From: Streptomyces endocoffeicus
Lineage (GTDB): Bacteria; Actinomycetota; Actinomycetes; Streptomycetales; Streptomycetaceae
Reading direction: 5' to 3'
Assembly (NCBI RefSeq): GCF_016741935.1
Contig: NZ_JAERRG010000010.1
Coordinates: 1-64,000, forward strand
Length of the DNA stretch: 64,000 nt
Shown: one piece after another, positions 51,297 through 59,423 of the stretch
Position numbering within the stretch: the stretch's first letter is position 1
Layout of the letters: every line of letters starts with the position of its first letter
Notes under the pieces: model-generated
The model's database searches: none
What the model was told of the DNA's origin: nothing
Seen by the model: the letters and a program-made list of their open reading frames with translations, nothing else
Position numbers and translations under genes: made by a program

Positions 51297-51351
51297 GGGG
51301 CCATTTCACGCGGCCTGCCACCGCGGTGGCCCAGCGCCGGTGCGCGGTGCG

Positions 51352-51531
51352 TCAGTTGTGGCCGAAGCTCTTCTGCCGGTCCTTGCGCGGCGTCGAGGGG
51401 CTGCCCTCCGACCGCATCGCCTGCGACTGCGCGTCCACCGAGGACTGCTGGTCGGCGGGGCGGTCGGCCATGCCGCGCTCCTGACGCCGCTCCTGCTGCT
51501 GCTTGCGATCGCGGTTCTTGTTCTTGCCCAT
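51352..51531 (-). CDS. 59-aa basic hydrophilic protein
   Basis: A very small protein (MGKNKNRDRKQQQERRQERG, then an Asp/Ser/Gln-rich half) with no hydrophobic segment, predicted to be disordered. GGAGG sits nine bases before the ATG, and a terminator follows the stop, so it looks like a true gene. Similar small proteins occur next to dnaE in streptomycetes, as far as I recall; the function is unknown. Confidence 0.75.
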   Translation of the reverse strand: MGKNKNRDRKQQQERRQERGMADRPADQQSSVDAQSQAMRSEGSPSTPRKDRQKSFGHN

Positions 51532-51820
51532 GGTGGTGTTCCTCCAGTTGGGATCAGCCCCCCGGCGAAGGGCCCCGCTGGGAGAAGCCCTTCGGGAAGA
51601 ACAGTGACATGCCGAGGTGACCCGTGCATTTCGGGCAATTACGGTGAGTGAGAAGGGGGGTCTTGGCGGGTAAGCCGTATCCGCCACGCCGGTGATCCAG
51701 TTCGGACTGATAACCCCCGCACGGTCGGGCAGACTCGAAGGAAAGCGGAAAGACCACATCCGGGGCGGCTGTGCGCGGGGGGCGACCGAGGACTGGATTC
51801 GTCAGGGAAGAGGGTGGAAC

Positions 51821-53143
51821 GTGGACCGCTGCGTCGTCCTGGTGGACGCCGGGTACCTGCTGGGCGCCGCCGCGAGCCTGCTGGCCGGGGAGCCCGCCCG
51901 ATCGCGTATTTCCGTCGACCACGCGACCCTCATCCAGGGCCTGCGGGAGCGGGCCGAGGCCGATACCGAACGCCCGCTGCTGCGGATCTACTGGTTCGAC
52001 GGCGCCCCCGACCGCGTACCCCAGCCCGAGCACCGGCGGCTGCGCGTGATGCCCCGGGTGACCGTACGGCTCGGCGCGCTCACCCGCAGCGACGGCCGCT
52101 GGGCCCAGAAAGGCGTGGACGCCGCCATGCACGCCGAGCTCACCGAGCTCGCCCGCAACCGGGCCTGCTCCGACATCGTCCTCGTCACGGGCGACGGGGA
52201 TCTGCTGCCCGGGCTGATGTCGGCCAAGGAGCACGGAGTCGCCGTCCACCTCTGGGCGGTGCAGGCCGCCGACGGCGACTACAACCAGTCCGAGGACCTC
52301 GTGGCCGAGGCCGATGAGCGGCGCGTCCTGGACCGCGCCTGGATCACCCGGGCGGTACGCGCCAAGGAGCTTCCCGGGCCCTGTGCGCCCGTCTCCGAGC
52401 CGCGCCCGGAGATCGCGGCCATTCTCTCCGCCCCGCTGCCGGAGACCGCCACGGCCGCCGCTGCCGCCGCCGCTGCCGCGGCGGCGGCGCCCGGCGCGGC
52501 GGAGGCGGCCCCCGGCCGCAACGGCGCCGCCCGGCCCGGCACCGACGTGACCGGACCGGCCGCCGCCCCCGGCCGTCCCGCCGCCGCGGCCGCCGAGGCG
52601 GGCACGGACGCCGCGGCAGGGGCCGCGGCCAAGGGCGTGCCCACCCCCAAGGACCTCGCCGACCTGGGCCGCGGCCCCGCCGGGCCCGGCGGCCAGGCGG
52701 ACCGGCAGCCGGCCGGCGCCACGCTGCGCTGGTCCTCCGACAAGGGCTGGATCGACCGGGGCCCCGGCTCCGGGATGGGGGAGCCGCCGGAGACCGCCAA
52801 CCTCCCCATGCTGGCCCAGCTCACCAGCGCCGAGCAGCGCTGGGCCGACCGCGAGGAGGACATCACCGCGGTCAGCGGCGACCCGTTCGAGGTCGGCCAG
52901 GTCTTCGCCCGTCGCTGGACCGACCGGCTCGCCGATACGGGCCCTCTCCAGCAACTCTCCACGGAGTACCCCCGCATCCCGCACCGCATCGACGGTGAAC
53001 TGCTGCGCTACGCGGCCCGCTTCGGGCTGCTGGCCCACAAGGACGACCAGATCGACGAGCACGACCGCTATGCGATCCGGGCGGGCTTCTGGCGCGAGAT
53101 CGACCTCCGCTCGGCGGCGGAGCACGCCCAGACGGGCGGCTAG
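51821..53143 (+). CDS. NYN-domain (PIN-like) RNase protein
   Basis: A 440-aa protein. The N-terminal NYN domain has CVVLVDAGYLLGAAAS, RIYWFDGAPD, QKGVDAAMHAEL and DIVLVTGDGDLLPGL, which supply the acidic residues expected of a metal-dependent RNase. A middle stretch (about 210-285) is nearly all Ala, Gly and Pro, with a run of Ala. The C-terminal domain (about 325-435) is conserved-looking (FARRWTDRLADTGPLQQLSTEYPRIPHRIDGELLRYAARFGLL) and resembles an OST-HTH/LOTUS-like or winged-helix RNA-binding module, though I cannot confirm this. GTG 51821 opens directly on the NYN beta strand. Confidence 0.85.
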   Translation: MDRCVVLVDAGYLLGAAASLLAGEPARSRISVDHATLIQGLRERAEADTERPLLRIYWFDGAPDRVPQPEHRRLRVMPRVTVRLGALTRSDGRWAQKGVDAAMHAELTELARNRACSDIVLVTGDGDLLPGLMSAKEHGVAVHLWAVQAADGDYNQSEDLVAEADERRVLDRAWITRAVRAKELPGPCAPVSEPRPEIAAILSAPLPETATAAAAAAAAAAAAPGAAEAAPGRNGAARPGTDVTGPAAAPGRPAAAAAEAGTDAAAGAAAKGVPTPKDLADLGRGPAGPGGQADRQPAGATLRWSSDKGWIDRGPGSGMGEPPETANLPMLAQLTSAEQRWADREEDITAVSGDPFEVGQVFARRWTDRLADTGPLQQLSTEYPRIPHRIDGELLRYAARFGLLAHKDDQIDEHDRYAIRAGFWREIDLRSAAEHAQTGG

Positions 53144-53180
53144 GCGGTATCCGGCGGATCGTGCCGCCTGCGGCGGGCTG

Positions 53181-53980
53181 CCCCTCCCCGCCCCTTCCCG
53201 AAACTGGGGCTCCGCCCCAGACCCCGACCGGGGCTCCGCCCCAGACCCCGACCGGGGCTCCGCCCCAGACCCCGACCGGGGCTCCGCCCCAGACCCCGAC
53301 CGGGGCTCCGCCCCAGACCCCGAAGCTGGGGCTTCGCCCCTGGCCCCGAAGCTGGGGCTTCGCCTCAGGCCTCGGGCCGGGGCTCCGCCTCTGGCCTCGG
53401 GCCGGGGCTCCGCCTCTGGCCTTGGGTCGGGGCTTCGGCTCAGGCCTTGGGTCGGGGCTCCGCGCCTGGCCTTCGCCCCGGGCTCCGGCCTTGGCCTTGG
53501 CCTTGGGCCGGGGCTCCGGCCCTGGCCTGGGGTCGGGGCTCCGCGCCTGGCTCCGGACCCGGGCTCTGGCCCTGGCCTTGGGTCGGGGATCCGCGCCCGG
53601 CCTCGGCCCCGGGCTGTGCCCCTGATTCCGGGCCGGGGCTCCGCGCCTGGCCCCGGACCGGGGCTCCGCCGCTGACCCCCGACCGGGATTTCGCCTCAGA
53701 CCTCGGGCCGGGGCTCCGGCTCAGGCCTTGGGTCGGGGATTCGCCCCTGGCCCCGGACCCGGGCTGCGCCCCTGATCCCGGGCTGGGGATCCGCCCCTGG
53801 CCCAGGACCCGGGATCCCCTTACCTCGGGCCGGGGTAAGGGCCCCAGGCCCCCGGACCGGGGATCCGCCCCTTCCCGCGGTATCGATATGTCGCTCCGCC
53901 GCGTGGCGGGGCGCGTCCCGGGGCCGGGTGCCGGGGTCCGGGGGCGGAGCCCCTGGTAGTGGGAAGGGGCGGGGAGGGGA
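53181..53980. repeat. ~800-bp array of GGGGCTCCGCCCC hairpin repeats
   Basis: The array starts with about five near-exact 24-bp units (CGGGGCTCCGCCCCAGACCC, then CGAC). It decays to the right into 24-27-bp variants (GGGGCTTCGCCCCTGG, GGGGCTCCGCCTCTGG, GGGATCCGCCCCTGGCC). Most units contain a short GGGGCTCCGCCCC-type palindrome. The ends are inverted: CCCTCCCCGCCCCTTCCCG on the left and GGGAAGGGGCGGGGAGGGG on the right, as in the element at 32.65 kb. The 955-bp gap 53144-54098 holds nothing else; its open frames are repeat artefacts. Confidence 0.85.
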
Positions 53981-54098
53981 AAGATCCGCCCGGCGCCCCG
54001 TAGGCCGCAGTCCGGCCCTGTCCCCGCGAACCGCGCCCCGAGGGCCCCTAGGGCCCCGAGGGCGGGAGCGGGTGTTTGGGCGCGTACCCTCATAGCTC

Positions 54099-55139
54099 GT
54101 GAGGACGGGCGCGAAACAGGCGACGAGTGGCGATGTGGTGTGCACCGTGCGCGGCCTGGTCAAGACCTATCCCGCGGCGCGCGGCCGACGCGGGGCGCCC
54201 GCCACGCCCGCCGTCCGGGCCAGCGACGGCATCGACCTCGATGTGGTGCGCGGTGAGGTCTTCGGGCTGCTCGGGCCCAACGGCGCCGGCAAGTCCACCC
54301 TCGTACGGCAGCTCACCGGCCTGCTGCGGCCCGACGAGGGCCAGGTGCGGGTGCTCGGCCACGATCTCGTACGCCACCCCGAGCGCGCCGCCCGGCTGCT
54401 CGGCTATCTCGGCCAGGACTCCACCGCGCTGGACGAGCTGACCGTCGCCCTCGCCGCCGAGACCACCGCGCGGCTGCGCGGCCTGGAGACCCGGGCGGCC
54501 CGCGCCGAGCGCGACGCGGTGATCGAGGAGCTTGGGCTCGGGGAGGTCGCCGGGCGCCCGCTGAGGAAGCTTTCCGGGGGCCAGCGGCGGCTGGCCTGCG
54601 TCGCCGCCGCGCTGGTGGGGGAGCGGCCGCTGCTGGTGCTGGACGAGCCCACCAGCGGGATGGACCCCGTCGCCCGGCGCGCCGTATGGGCGGCCGTGGA
54701 CCGGCGGCGGGCCGAGCGGGGGGTGACGGTGGTGCTGGTCACTCACAATGTGATCGAGGCGGAGACGGTCCTGGACCGGGTCGCGGTGCTGGACCGCGGC
54801 CGGGTCATCGCCTGCGATACGCCCGCCGGACTCAAGGCGCTGGTGGCCGACGAGGTGCGGCTGGAGCTGGTGTGGCGCACCGAGCCGCCGCTGGAGGTGC
54901 CCGAGGTCGCCGCCCTGTGGAAGTCCGCCGAGGCGGCCCGGGCCGTCGGCGGCGCCTCCGGGCGGCGCTGGACGCTCCGGCTGCCGCCGGACGACGCGCG
55001 CGCCGCCATCGCCACCGTGACCGGCGGCCCGGCCTTCGCCGCGCTGGACGATTTCACCCTTGCCACGCCGAGCCTGGAGGATGTGTACATCGCCCTGGGA
55101 GGCCGTGCGGAGGGTGCGGAGGGGCTGGTGAAGGCGTGA
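54099..55139 (+). CDS. ABC-2 type exporter ATP-binding protein
   Basis: A 346-aa ABC ATPase with all canonical motifs. Walker A is GLLGPNGAGKST at 57-67, then the Q-loop GYLGQDS, signature RKLSGGQRRLACVAAAL, Walker B LLVLDEPTSGMDP and H-loop VLVTHNVIEAE. The C-terminal extension after about residue 230 matches the DrrA type, used in drug or lipid export. The permease follows. TACCCT lies eight bases before the GTG and no Shine-Dalgarno is seen, so the transcript may be leaderless. Confidence 0.95.
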   Translation: MRTGAKQATSGDVVCTVRGLVKTYPAARGRRGAPATPAVRASDGIDLDVVRGEVFGLLGPNGAGKSTLVRQLTGLLRPDEGQVRVLGHDLVRHPERAARLLGYLGQDSTALDELTVALAAETTARLRGLETRAARAERDAVIEELGLGEVAGRPLRKLSGGQRRLACVAAALVGERPLLVLDEPTSGMDPVARRAVWAAVDRRRAERGVTVVLVTHNVIEAETVLDRVAVLDRGRVIACDTPAGLKALVADEVRLELVWRTEPPLEVPEVAALWKSAEAARAVGGASGRRWTLRLPPDDARAAIATVTGGPAFAALDDFTLATPSLEDVYIALGGRAEGAEGLVKA

Positions 55140-55153
55140 CCGCCGGGGCGAGC

Positions 55154-55201
55154 CGGTGAACATGTCGGTGAACGCGTCGGTGAACGTGTCGGTGACCGTG
55201 A
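55154..55201. repeat. 12-bp tandem repeat between the ABC genes
   Basis: Four copies of CGGTGAACGTGT with small changes fill half of the 102-bp gap between ATPase and permease genes. Confidence 0.75.
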
Positions 55202-55241
55202 CCGTATTCGAGCCGTAAGAGGCGAAGAGGAGCAGCACAAC

Positions 55242-56189
55242 GTGAGTGTCATGCCCGCCGTGTCCGGTGTATCCGGTGTGCCCGGGGCCACTGGTGTGCC
55301 TGGTGTGTCCGGTACGTCTGCTGGGCTGCCCGGTGCGTCCGGTGTGTCCGGTGCGTCTGCTGGGCTGCCCGGTGCCTCGGGTGTTTCGGGTACCTCGGGG
55401 GCGTCCGGTGACGCCGGTGACGTCGGTGACATGCCCGCGCCGCTGGCTGCCCGTGCGCGGCTCTTCCCCGCGCTCGTCGCGGTCTACCGCGCCCAGCTCT
55501 CACGGGCCCGGGTGGCCCGGATCCCGCTGCTCTTCGTGGCCACCTTCCAGTCCGTCGGGATCATGATCCTGATGCGCGGGGTGGTGGACGGCGGAAGCGA
55601 GGCGCGGTCGGTGGTGGCCGGGTCGAGCGTGCTGGTGGTCGCCTTCGTGGCGCTCAACCTGCTCGCGCAGTACTTCGGCCAGCTGCGGGCCAGCGGCGGT
55701 CTTGACCACTACGCGACCCTGCCGGTGCCGCCCTCGGCCGTGGTGCTCGGGGCGGCCGCCGCGTACGCCTCCTTCACCGTGCCCGGGACCGCCGTCACCG
55801 CGGTGATGGGCAGTGTGCTTTTCCAACTGCCCATGACCAACCTGTGGATCCTCCTCGCCGTGATCCCCCTGTCCGGCGCCGCCCTCGCCGGACTCGGCGC
55901 CGCACTGGGGCTGCTCGCCCCGCGCCAGGAACTTGCCACGCTGTGCGGGCAGTTGGGGATGTCCGCCGCGTTGCTGCTCGGTGTGCTGCCCGCGGCCCGG
56001 ATGCCGCAGGTGGTGTCGTACGCGCGCGATCTGCTGCCGTCGACGTACGGTGTGGAGGCCCTGGCCCGGTCCTTCGACGGGCAGCCCGACTGGTGGGTGG
56101 TCTGCGCCGATCTCGGGGTGTGCGCCGGGGTGGCCGTGGTGTCCCTCGCCGCCGCGACCTGGGCCTATCGGCGGGCGGCGGTGCGGTGA
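55242..56189 (+). CDS. ABC-2 type permease with repetitive N-terminus
   Basis: A 315-aa membrane protein, the partner of the ATPase just upstream. Residues 1-60 consist of repeated VSGVPG, LPGASG and VSGTSG units with no charge until GDAGD. The ABC-2 domain follows, with helices near 100-120, 125-145, 165-190, 200-225, 230-250 and 290-310, ending with RR. The repeat is encoded by tandem GGTGTGTCC-like DNA, so its length may vary between strains. The GTG start has GAGGAG upstream. The substrate is unknown. Confidence 0.88.
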   Translation: MSVMPAVSGVSGVPGATGVPGVSGTSAGLPGASGVSGASAGLPGASGVSGTSGASGDAGDVGDMPAPLAARARLFPALVAVYRAQLSRARVARIPLLFVATFQSVGIMILMRGVVDGGSEARSVVAGSSVLVVAFVALNLLAQYFGQLRASGGLDHYATLPVPPSAVVLGAAAAYASFTVPGTAVTAVMGSVLFQLPMTNLWILLAVIPLSGAALAGLGAALGLLAPRQELATLCGQLGMSAALLLGVLPAARMPQVVSYARDLLPSTYGVEALARSFDGQPDWWVVCADLGVCAGVAVVSLAAATWAYRRAAVR

Positions 56190-56248
56190 CGCGCCGCAGC
56201 GAACGTCCCGCCGACCGAAGTACGCCATCCGCCTGGCACGATGACGGG

Positions 56249-57016
56249 GTGACCGCACCGTTGACGCCGCATGATCAGCACTCGCCGCACGACGAGCCCG
56301 CCGAGGGCCGGCCGCCGTCCCACGAGCAACCTGCCGGGGACTCCGCTGTGCCGTACCCCACTGGGTATCCCGCGCATCCGGGGCAGGCTTCGGGGCATCC
56401 GGAGGACGCCGAGCACTCCGATGAGCACGCTGAGCACTCCGAGCACGCTGAGCACTCCGAGCATGCTGAGCACTCCGAGCCCGGGCCCGAATTGCGTGCC
56501 GAACTGGTGCAGGCGTCGCTGGTCGCCATCGCGGTGGCGGTCGCCGGGGTGCTTCTCGGGCTGCTGTGGCTGTGGTTGGCGCCGAAGGTTCCCCTGGTCT
56601 CGGACGGTTCCGCCGTCTATCTGAAGAACTCGGAAGGGGAGGACGCGGTCGGCGCGGACGGGATGTTCACGCTGCTCGGGCTCGCCTTCGGGGCCGTCTC
56701 GGCGATCATCGTCTTTCTGCTCTTCCGCCACGGCGGTATCGCGCTGGTCGTCGGGCTGGCGATCGGCGGGGTGCTCGCCTCGGTGATCGCCTGGCGGCTG
56801 GGCGTATGGCTGGGGCCCACCTCGGACGTCGTGGCGCATGCCAAGGCGGCCGGTAAGGGCGTCACCTTCGACGGGCCGCTCAAGCTGGGCGCCAAGGGTG
56901 CGCTGCTGGCGTGGTCGGTGGCGGCGATGGTGATCCACTTGGCGCTGACCGGGCTCTTCGGCCCCCGGGACCCGGAGCCCGCGCTGCCGCCTACGGCGAC
57001 GCCGGGAGCGCGCTGA
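56249..57016 (+). CDS. DUF2567 membrane protein
   Basis: A 255-aa protein. The N-terminal 80 residues are His/Glu/Pro-rich and include a repeated HAEHSE unit encoded by an imperfect 18-bp tandem repeat. Four membrane helices follow at about 88-110, 135-157, 162-185 and 215-237. The core LLWLWLAPKVPLVSDG and the segment AVYLKNSEGEDAVGADG fit the actinobacterial DUF2567 family, of unknown function. No Shine-Dalgarno is evident before GTG 56249. It follows the ABC permease by 59 bp and may be in the same operon. Confidence 0.82.
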   Translation: MTAPLTPHDQHSPHDEPAEGRPPSHEQPAGDSAVPYPTGYPAHPGQASGHPEDAEHSDEHAEHSEHAEHSEHAEHSEPGPELRAELVQASLVAIAVAVAGVLLGLLWLWLAPKVPLVSDGSAVYLKNSEGEDAVGADGMFTLLGLAFGAVSAIIVFLLFRHGGIALVVGLAIGGVLASVIAWRLGVWLGPTSDVVAHAKAAGKGVTFDGPLKLGAKGALLAWSVAAMVIHLALTGLFGPRDPEPALPPTATPGAR

Positions 57017-57061
57017 ACGGAGCGCGTCTCCTGCCGGGCCCGGTGTTCGCGGGCCCGGTCC

Positions 57062-57153
57062 GCCGCCCCTCCCAACTCAGGGAGGCCGCCACTCCCAGCT
57101 CAGGGAGGCCGCCCCTCCCAGCTCAGGGAGGCCGCCCCTCCCAGCTCAGGGAG
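57062..57153. repeat. 23-bp tandem repeat across the LacI-gene stop
   Basis: Four copies of GCCGCCCCTCCCAGCTCAGG plus GAG (two with single changes). Each copy contains CTCCC/GGGAG inverted arms, and the stop codon of the regulator gene lies in the last copy. The units may double as terminator hairpins between the convergent genes. Confidence 0.85.
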
Positions 57154-58171
57154 AGGGGACGCTGGAGGCGCGGACGATGAGTTCGGGGCGCAGCCGCTTG
57201 GACTCTGCGGCCTCGCCCTCCAGCAGCCGCAGCAGCGTCCGCAGCCCCTCGCGCCCCATGTCGAGCATGGGTGACCGCACCGTCGTCAGCGGCACCGGCA
57301 ACTCCGCCGCCAGCGGCGTGTCGTTGAAGCCCACGACGGCCACGTCATCCCCCGCCCGCAGCCCCTGGTGGCGCAGCGCGCCTATCGCGCCGATGGCCGC
57401 GAAGTCGTTGACCGCGAAGATGGCCGTCGGCGGGTTCGGGGTGTCCAGCAGCCGCGCCGTCGCGGCGTGGCCGCCGGAGACGTCGAAGCGGGACTGGGCT
57501 ATGCGGTCCGCCGGAACGGACAGCCCCGCCTCCCGATAGCGGTCCACCAGGCCCGCGGTGCGGTCGATACCGGTGCTGGCGTACGGCTCGCCCGCGACGA
57601 CGGCGACATCGCGGTGGCCCAGCTCCAGCAGATGCTCGGCCACCAGCCGCCCGCCGAGATAGTCGTCGCAGGTCACCGAGGGATGGGCCCCGGCGGTGCG
57701 GCTGACCAGGACGAACGGAATGCCGCGGCCGGCCACCTCGTCCAGGAACCGCCCGTCCACATACGCGTCGCCGAAGATCATGCCGTCGACGCGCCGCCCG
57801 ATGACCATATTGGTGCGGGTGCGCTGTGTCTCCGGGCGGTCGCCGGTGTTGGCGACGAACGTGGACAGTCCGTGCTCGGCGGCGGCCTCCTCGATGCCCT
57901 CGTAGATCGTGGCCAGCACCATGTCGGACAGCCGGGGCACCAGCACGCCCACCAGGTTGCTGCGCCGGGTGCGCAGGCTCGTGGCGTGCGGGTTGGGCTG
58001 ATAGCCGAGCTCGTCGGCGAGGCGGCGGACGCGCTCGACCGTGCTGGCCGAGGCGGCGCGCAGGCTCTCGTCCGGTTTGGCGTGCAGCACCCGCGACACG
58101 GTCGAGACATGGAGGCCGAGCTGATCGGCGATGGTGCGCAGGGTGACCGGTCCTGATCGCTGCGTACCCAC
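57146..58171 (-). CDS. LacI-family transcriptional regulator
   Basis: A 341-aa regulator. The N-terminal helix-turn-helix and hinge (VTLRTIADQLGLHVSTVSRVL, then RVRRLADELGYQPNPHATSLRTRRSNLVGVLVP) and a periplasmic-binding-protein-like sensor domain are complete. GTG 58171 has GGGAGG nine bases upstream. It is divergent from the asparaginase-to-SDR operon, and two LacI-type half-overlapping operators lie between them. It most likely represses that operon and itself until an intermediate of the pathway binds. The effector is unknown. Confidence 0.95.
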   Translation of the reverse strand: MGTQRSGPVTLRTIADQLGLHVSTVSRVLHAKPDESLRAASASTVERVRRLADELGYQPNPHATSLRTRRSNLVGVLVPRLSDMVLATIYEGIEEAAAEHGLSTFVANTGDRPETQRTRTNMVIGRRVDGMIFGDAYVDGRFLDEVAGRGIPFVLVSRTAGAHPSVTCDDYLGGRLVAEHLLELGHRDVAVVAGEPYASTGIDRTAGLVDRYREAGLSVPADRIAQSRFDVSGGHAATARLLDTPNPPTAIFAVNDFAAIGAIGALRHQGLRAGDDVAVVGFNDTPLAAELPVPLTTVRSPMLDMGREGLRTLLRLLEGEAAESKRLRPELIVRASSVPSP

Positions 58172-58251
58172 TCCGCTCGGCCTCCCCTTGTCCCGCTGCC
58201 GCAGCCGGACCTCGGTCGCGGCCAGTTGGCGCGATGGTAACAGCGGACCTC

Positions 58252-58309
58252 TTGACACCCGCCGTCGGTGGCCCACATCCTACCCAAACGATTGGCCCAA
58301 ACGTTTGGG
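58252..58309 (+). promoter_or_regulatory. Promoter and tandem LacI operators of the catabolic operon
   Basis: TTGACA (58252-58257), an 18-bp spacer and CATCCT (58276-58281) form a promoter. Directly downstream lie two operators: CCCAAACGATTGGC (58283-58296) and the perfect 14-bp palindrome CCCAAACGTTTGGG (58296-58309), sharing one base. They would cover the transcription start. Central CG and this length are typical of LacI-family sites. Confidence 0.8.
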
Positions 58310-58361
58310 TGCGAGATCGAGCCACACGAGATCGGTTTCGCGTCATCGATGAGGAGGCAGG

Positions 58362-59423
58362 GTGCGCAGGATCGTCGTGCTGTCGACGGGCGGAACCATT
58401 GCCACGCGGCAGGACGCCCATGGCACCAGGCTCGCCGCCGAGCCCGCGGACGCCCTGTTGGAGCGGCTCCCGTGGCAGCCGGGGGTGGCGATCGAGGCGA
58501 GGGACGTGTTCTGCCTGGGCAGCTATCTGCTGACCCCGGCCGATATGCATGGCGTCGCCCTGGCCGTCCGCGAGGCGCTGGCCGACGAGTCGGTGGCCGG
58601 GGTCGTCGTCACCCACGGCACCGACAGCCTGGAGGAGACCGCCTATCTGGTGGATCTCTTTCACGGCGACGCCCGGCCCGTGGTGTTCACCGGGGCGATG
58701 CGCCCGGCGGACGCCCCGGACGGCGACGGCCCGCGCAATCTGGCGGACGCGATCGCTGTCGCGGACGCCATCGCCGCCCGCGACCTGGGGGTGCTGGTCT
58801 GTTTCGACGGCCAGGTCTACCCCGCCCGTGGCACCCGTAAGGCGCACACCACGGCGCCCGCCGCGTTCGCGGCACCCGACGGCGGTCCGCTGGGGCGGGT
58901 CGGCGACGGCGAGGTGCGGATCTCGGCGGTGCCGGTGCGCCCCAAGCCGCTGGACCTCGGCGCCTTCCGCCCCGAGGGAATCCGCACCGACATCGTGGCC
59001 TGCTACCCCGGATGCGATATCCGGGCGCTGCGCGCGGTGGCCGACGCGGGCGCCCGCGGGGTGGTGCTCGAAGCCACCGGGGCGGGCAACGCCAACCCGG
59101 AGGTCGCCGCGGAGGTCGCCCGGCTCACCGCGTCCGGCGTCGTCGTCGCCCTGTCCACCCGGGTGCACGCGGGCCCCGTGGCCGCGCTCTACGGAAACGG
59201 CGGCGGCGCGGATCTGGTGCGGGCCGGGGCCGTCCCCACCGGAACCCTGCGCCCCTCCCAGGCGCGGGTCCTGCTCATCGCCCTGCTCGGCGCCTATGGC
59301 GATCCGGAGCGGGTGCGGGCCGAATTCAACGATTCGCTGGACTCACCGCATTCACCGCATTCACCGCATTCACCGCATTCACCGCATTCACTGGATTCAT
59401 TGGAGAGGAACACCCATGGCTAA
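58362..59423 (+). CDS. Asparaginase-family amidohydrolase
   Basis: A 353-aa L-asparaginase-fold enzyme. The two nucleophile motifs are STGGTIAT (Thr12) and VVTHGTDSLEETAYLV (Thr87-Asp88); MRPADAPDGDGPRNLADAI follows. It would hydrolyse a terminal amide of asparagine or a similar half-amide. The C-terminal tail repeats SPH five times, encoded by the 9-bp repeat TTCACCGCA (59342-59386). The last codons overlap the next gene by eight bases. GTG 58362 has GGAGG upstream. No signal peptide is present, so it acts in the cytoplasm. Confidence 0.92.
   Translation: MRRIVVLSTGGTIATRQDAHGTRLAAEPADALLERLPWQPGVAIEARDVFCLGSYLLTPADMHGVALAVREALADESVAGVVVTHGTDSLEETAYLVDLFHGDARPVVFTGAMRPADAPDGDGPRNLADAIAVADAIAARDLGVLVCFDGQVYPARGTRKAHTTAPAAFAAPDGGPLGRVGDGEVRISAVPVRPKPLDLGAFRPEGIRTDIVACYPGCDIRALRAVADAGARGVVLEATGAGNANPEVAAEVARLTASGVVVALSTRVHAGPVAALYGNGGGADLVRAGAVPTGTLRPSQARVLLIALLGAYGDPERVRAEFNDSLDSPHSPHSPHSPHSPHSLDSLERNTHG

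Noticed and set aside
47576..51304. 1242-codon open frame antisense to dnaE
   Set aside because: High-GC coding DNA gives long antisense frames. Its translation is repetitive in Arg, Gly, Val and His with no domain, while dnaE is complete on the other strand.
53181..53980. Possible CRISPR array
   Set aside because: Units are tandem with no unique spacers, each unit is a palindrome, and no cas genes are near.
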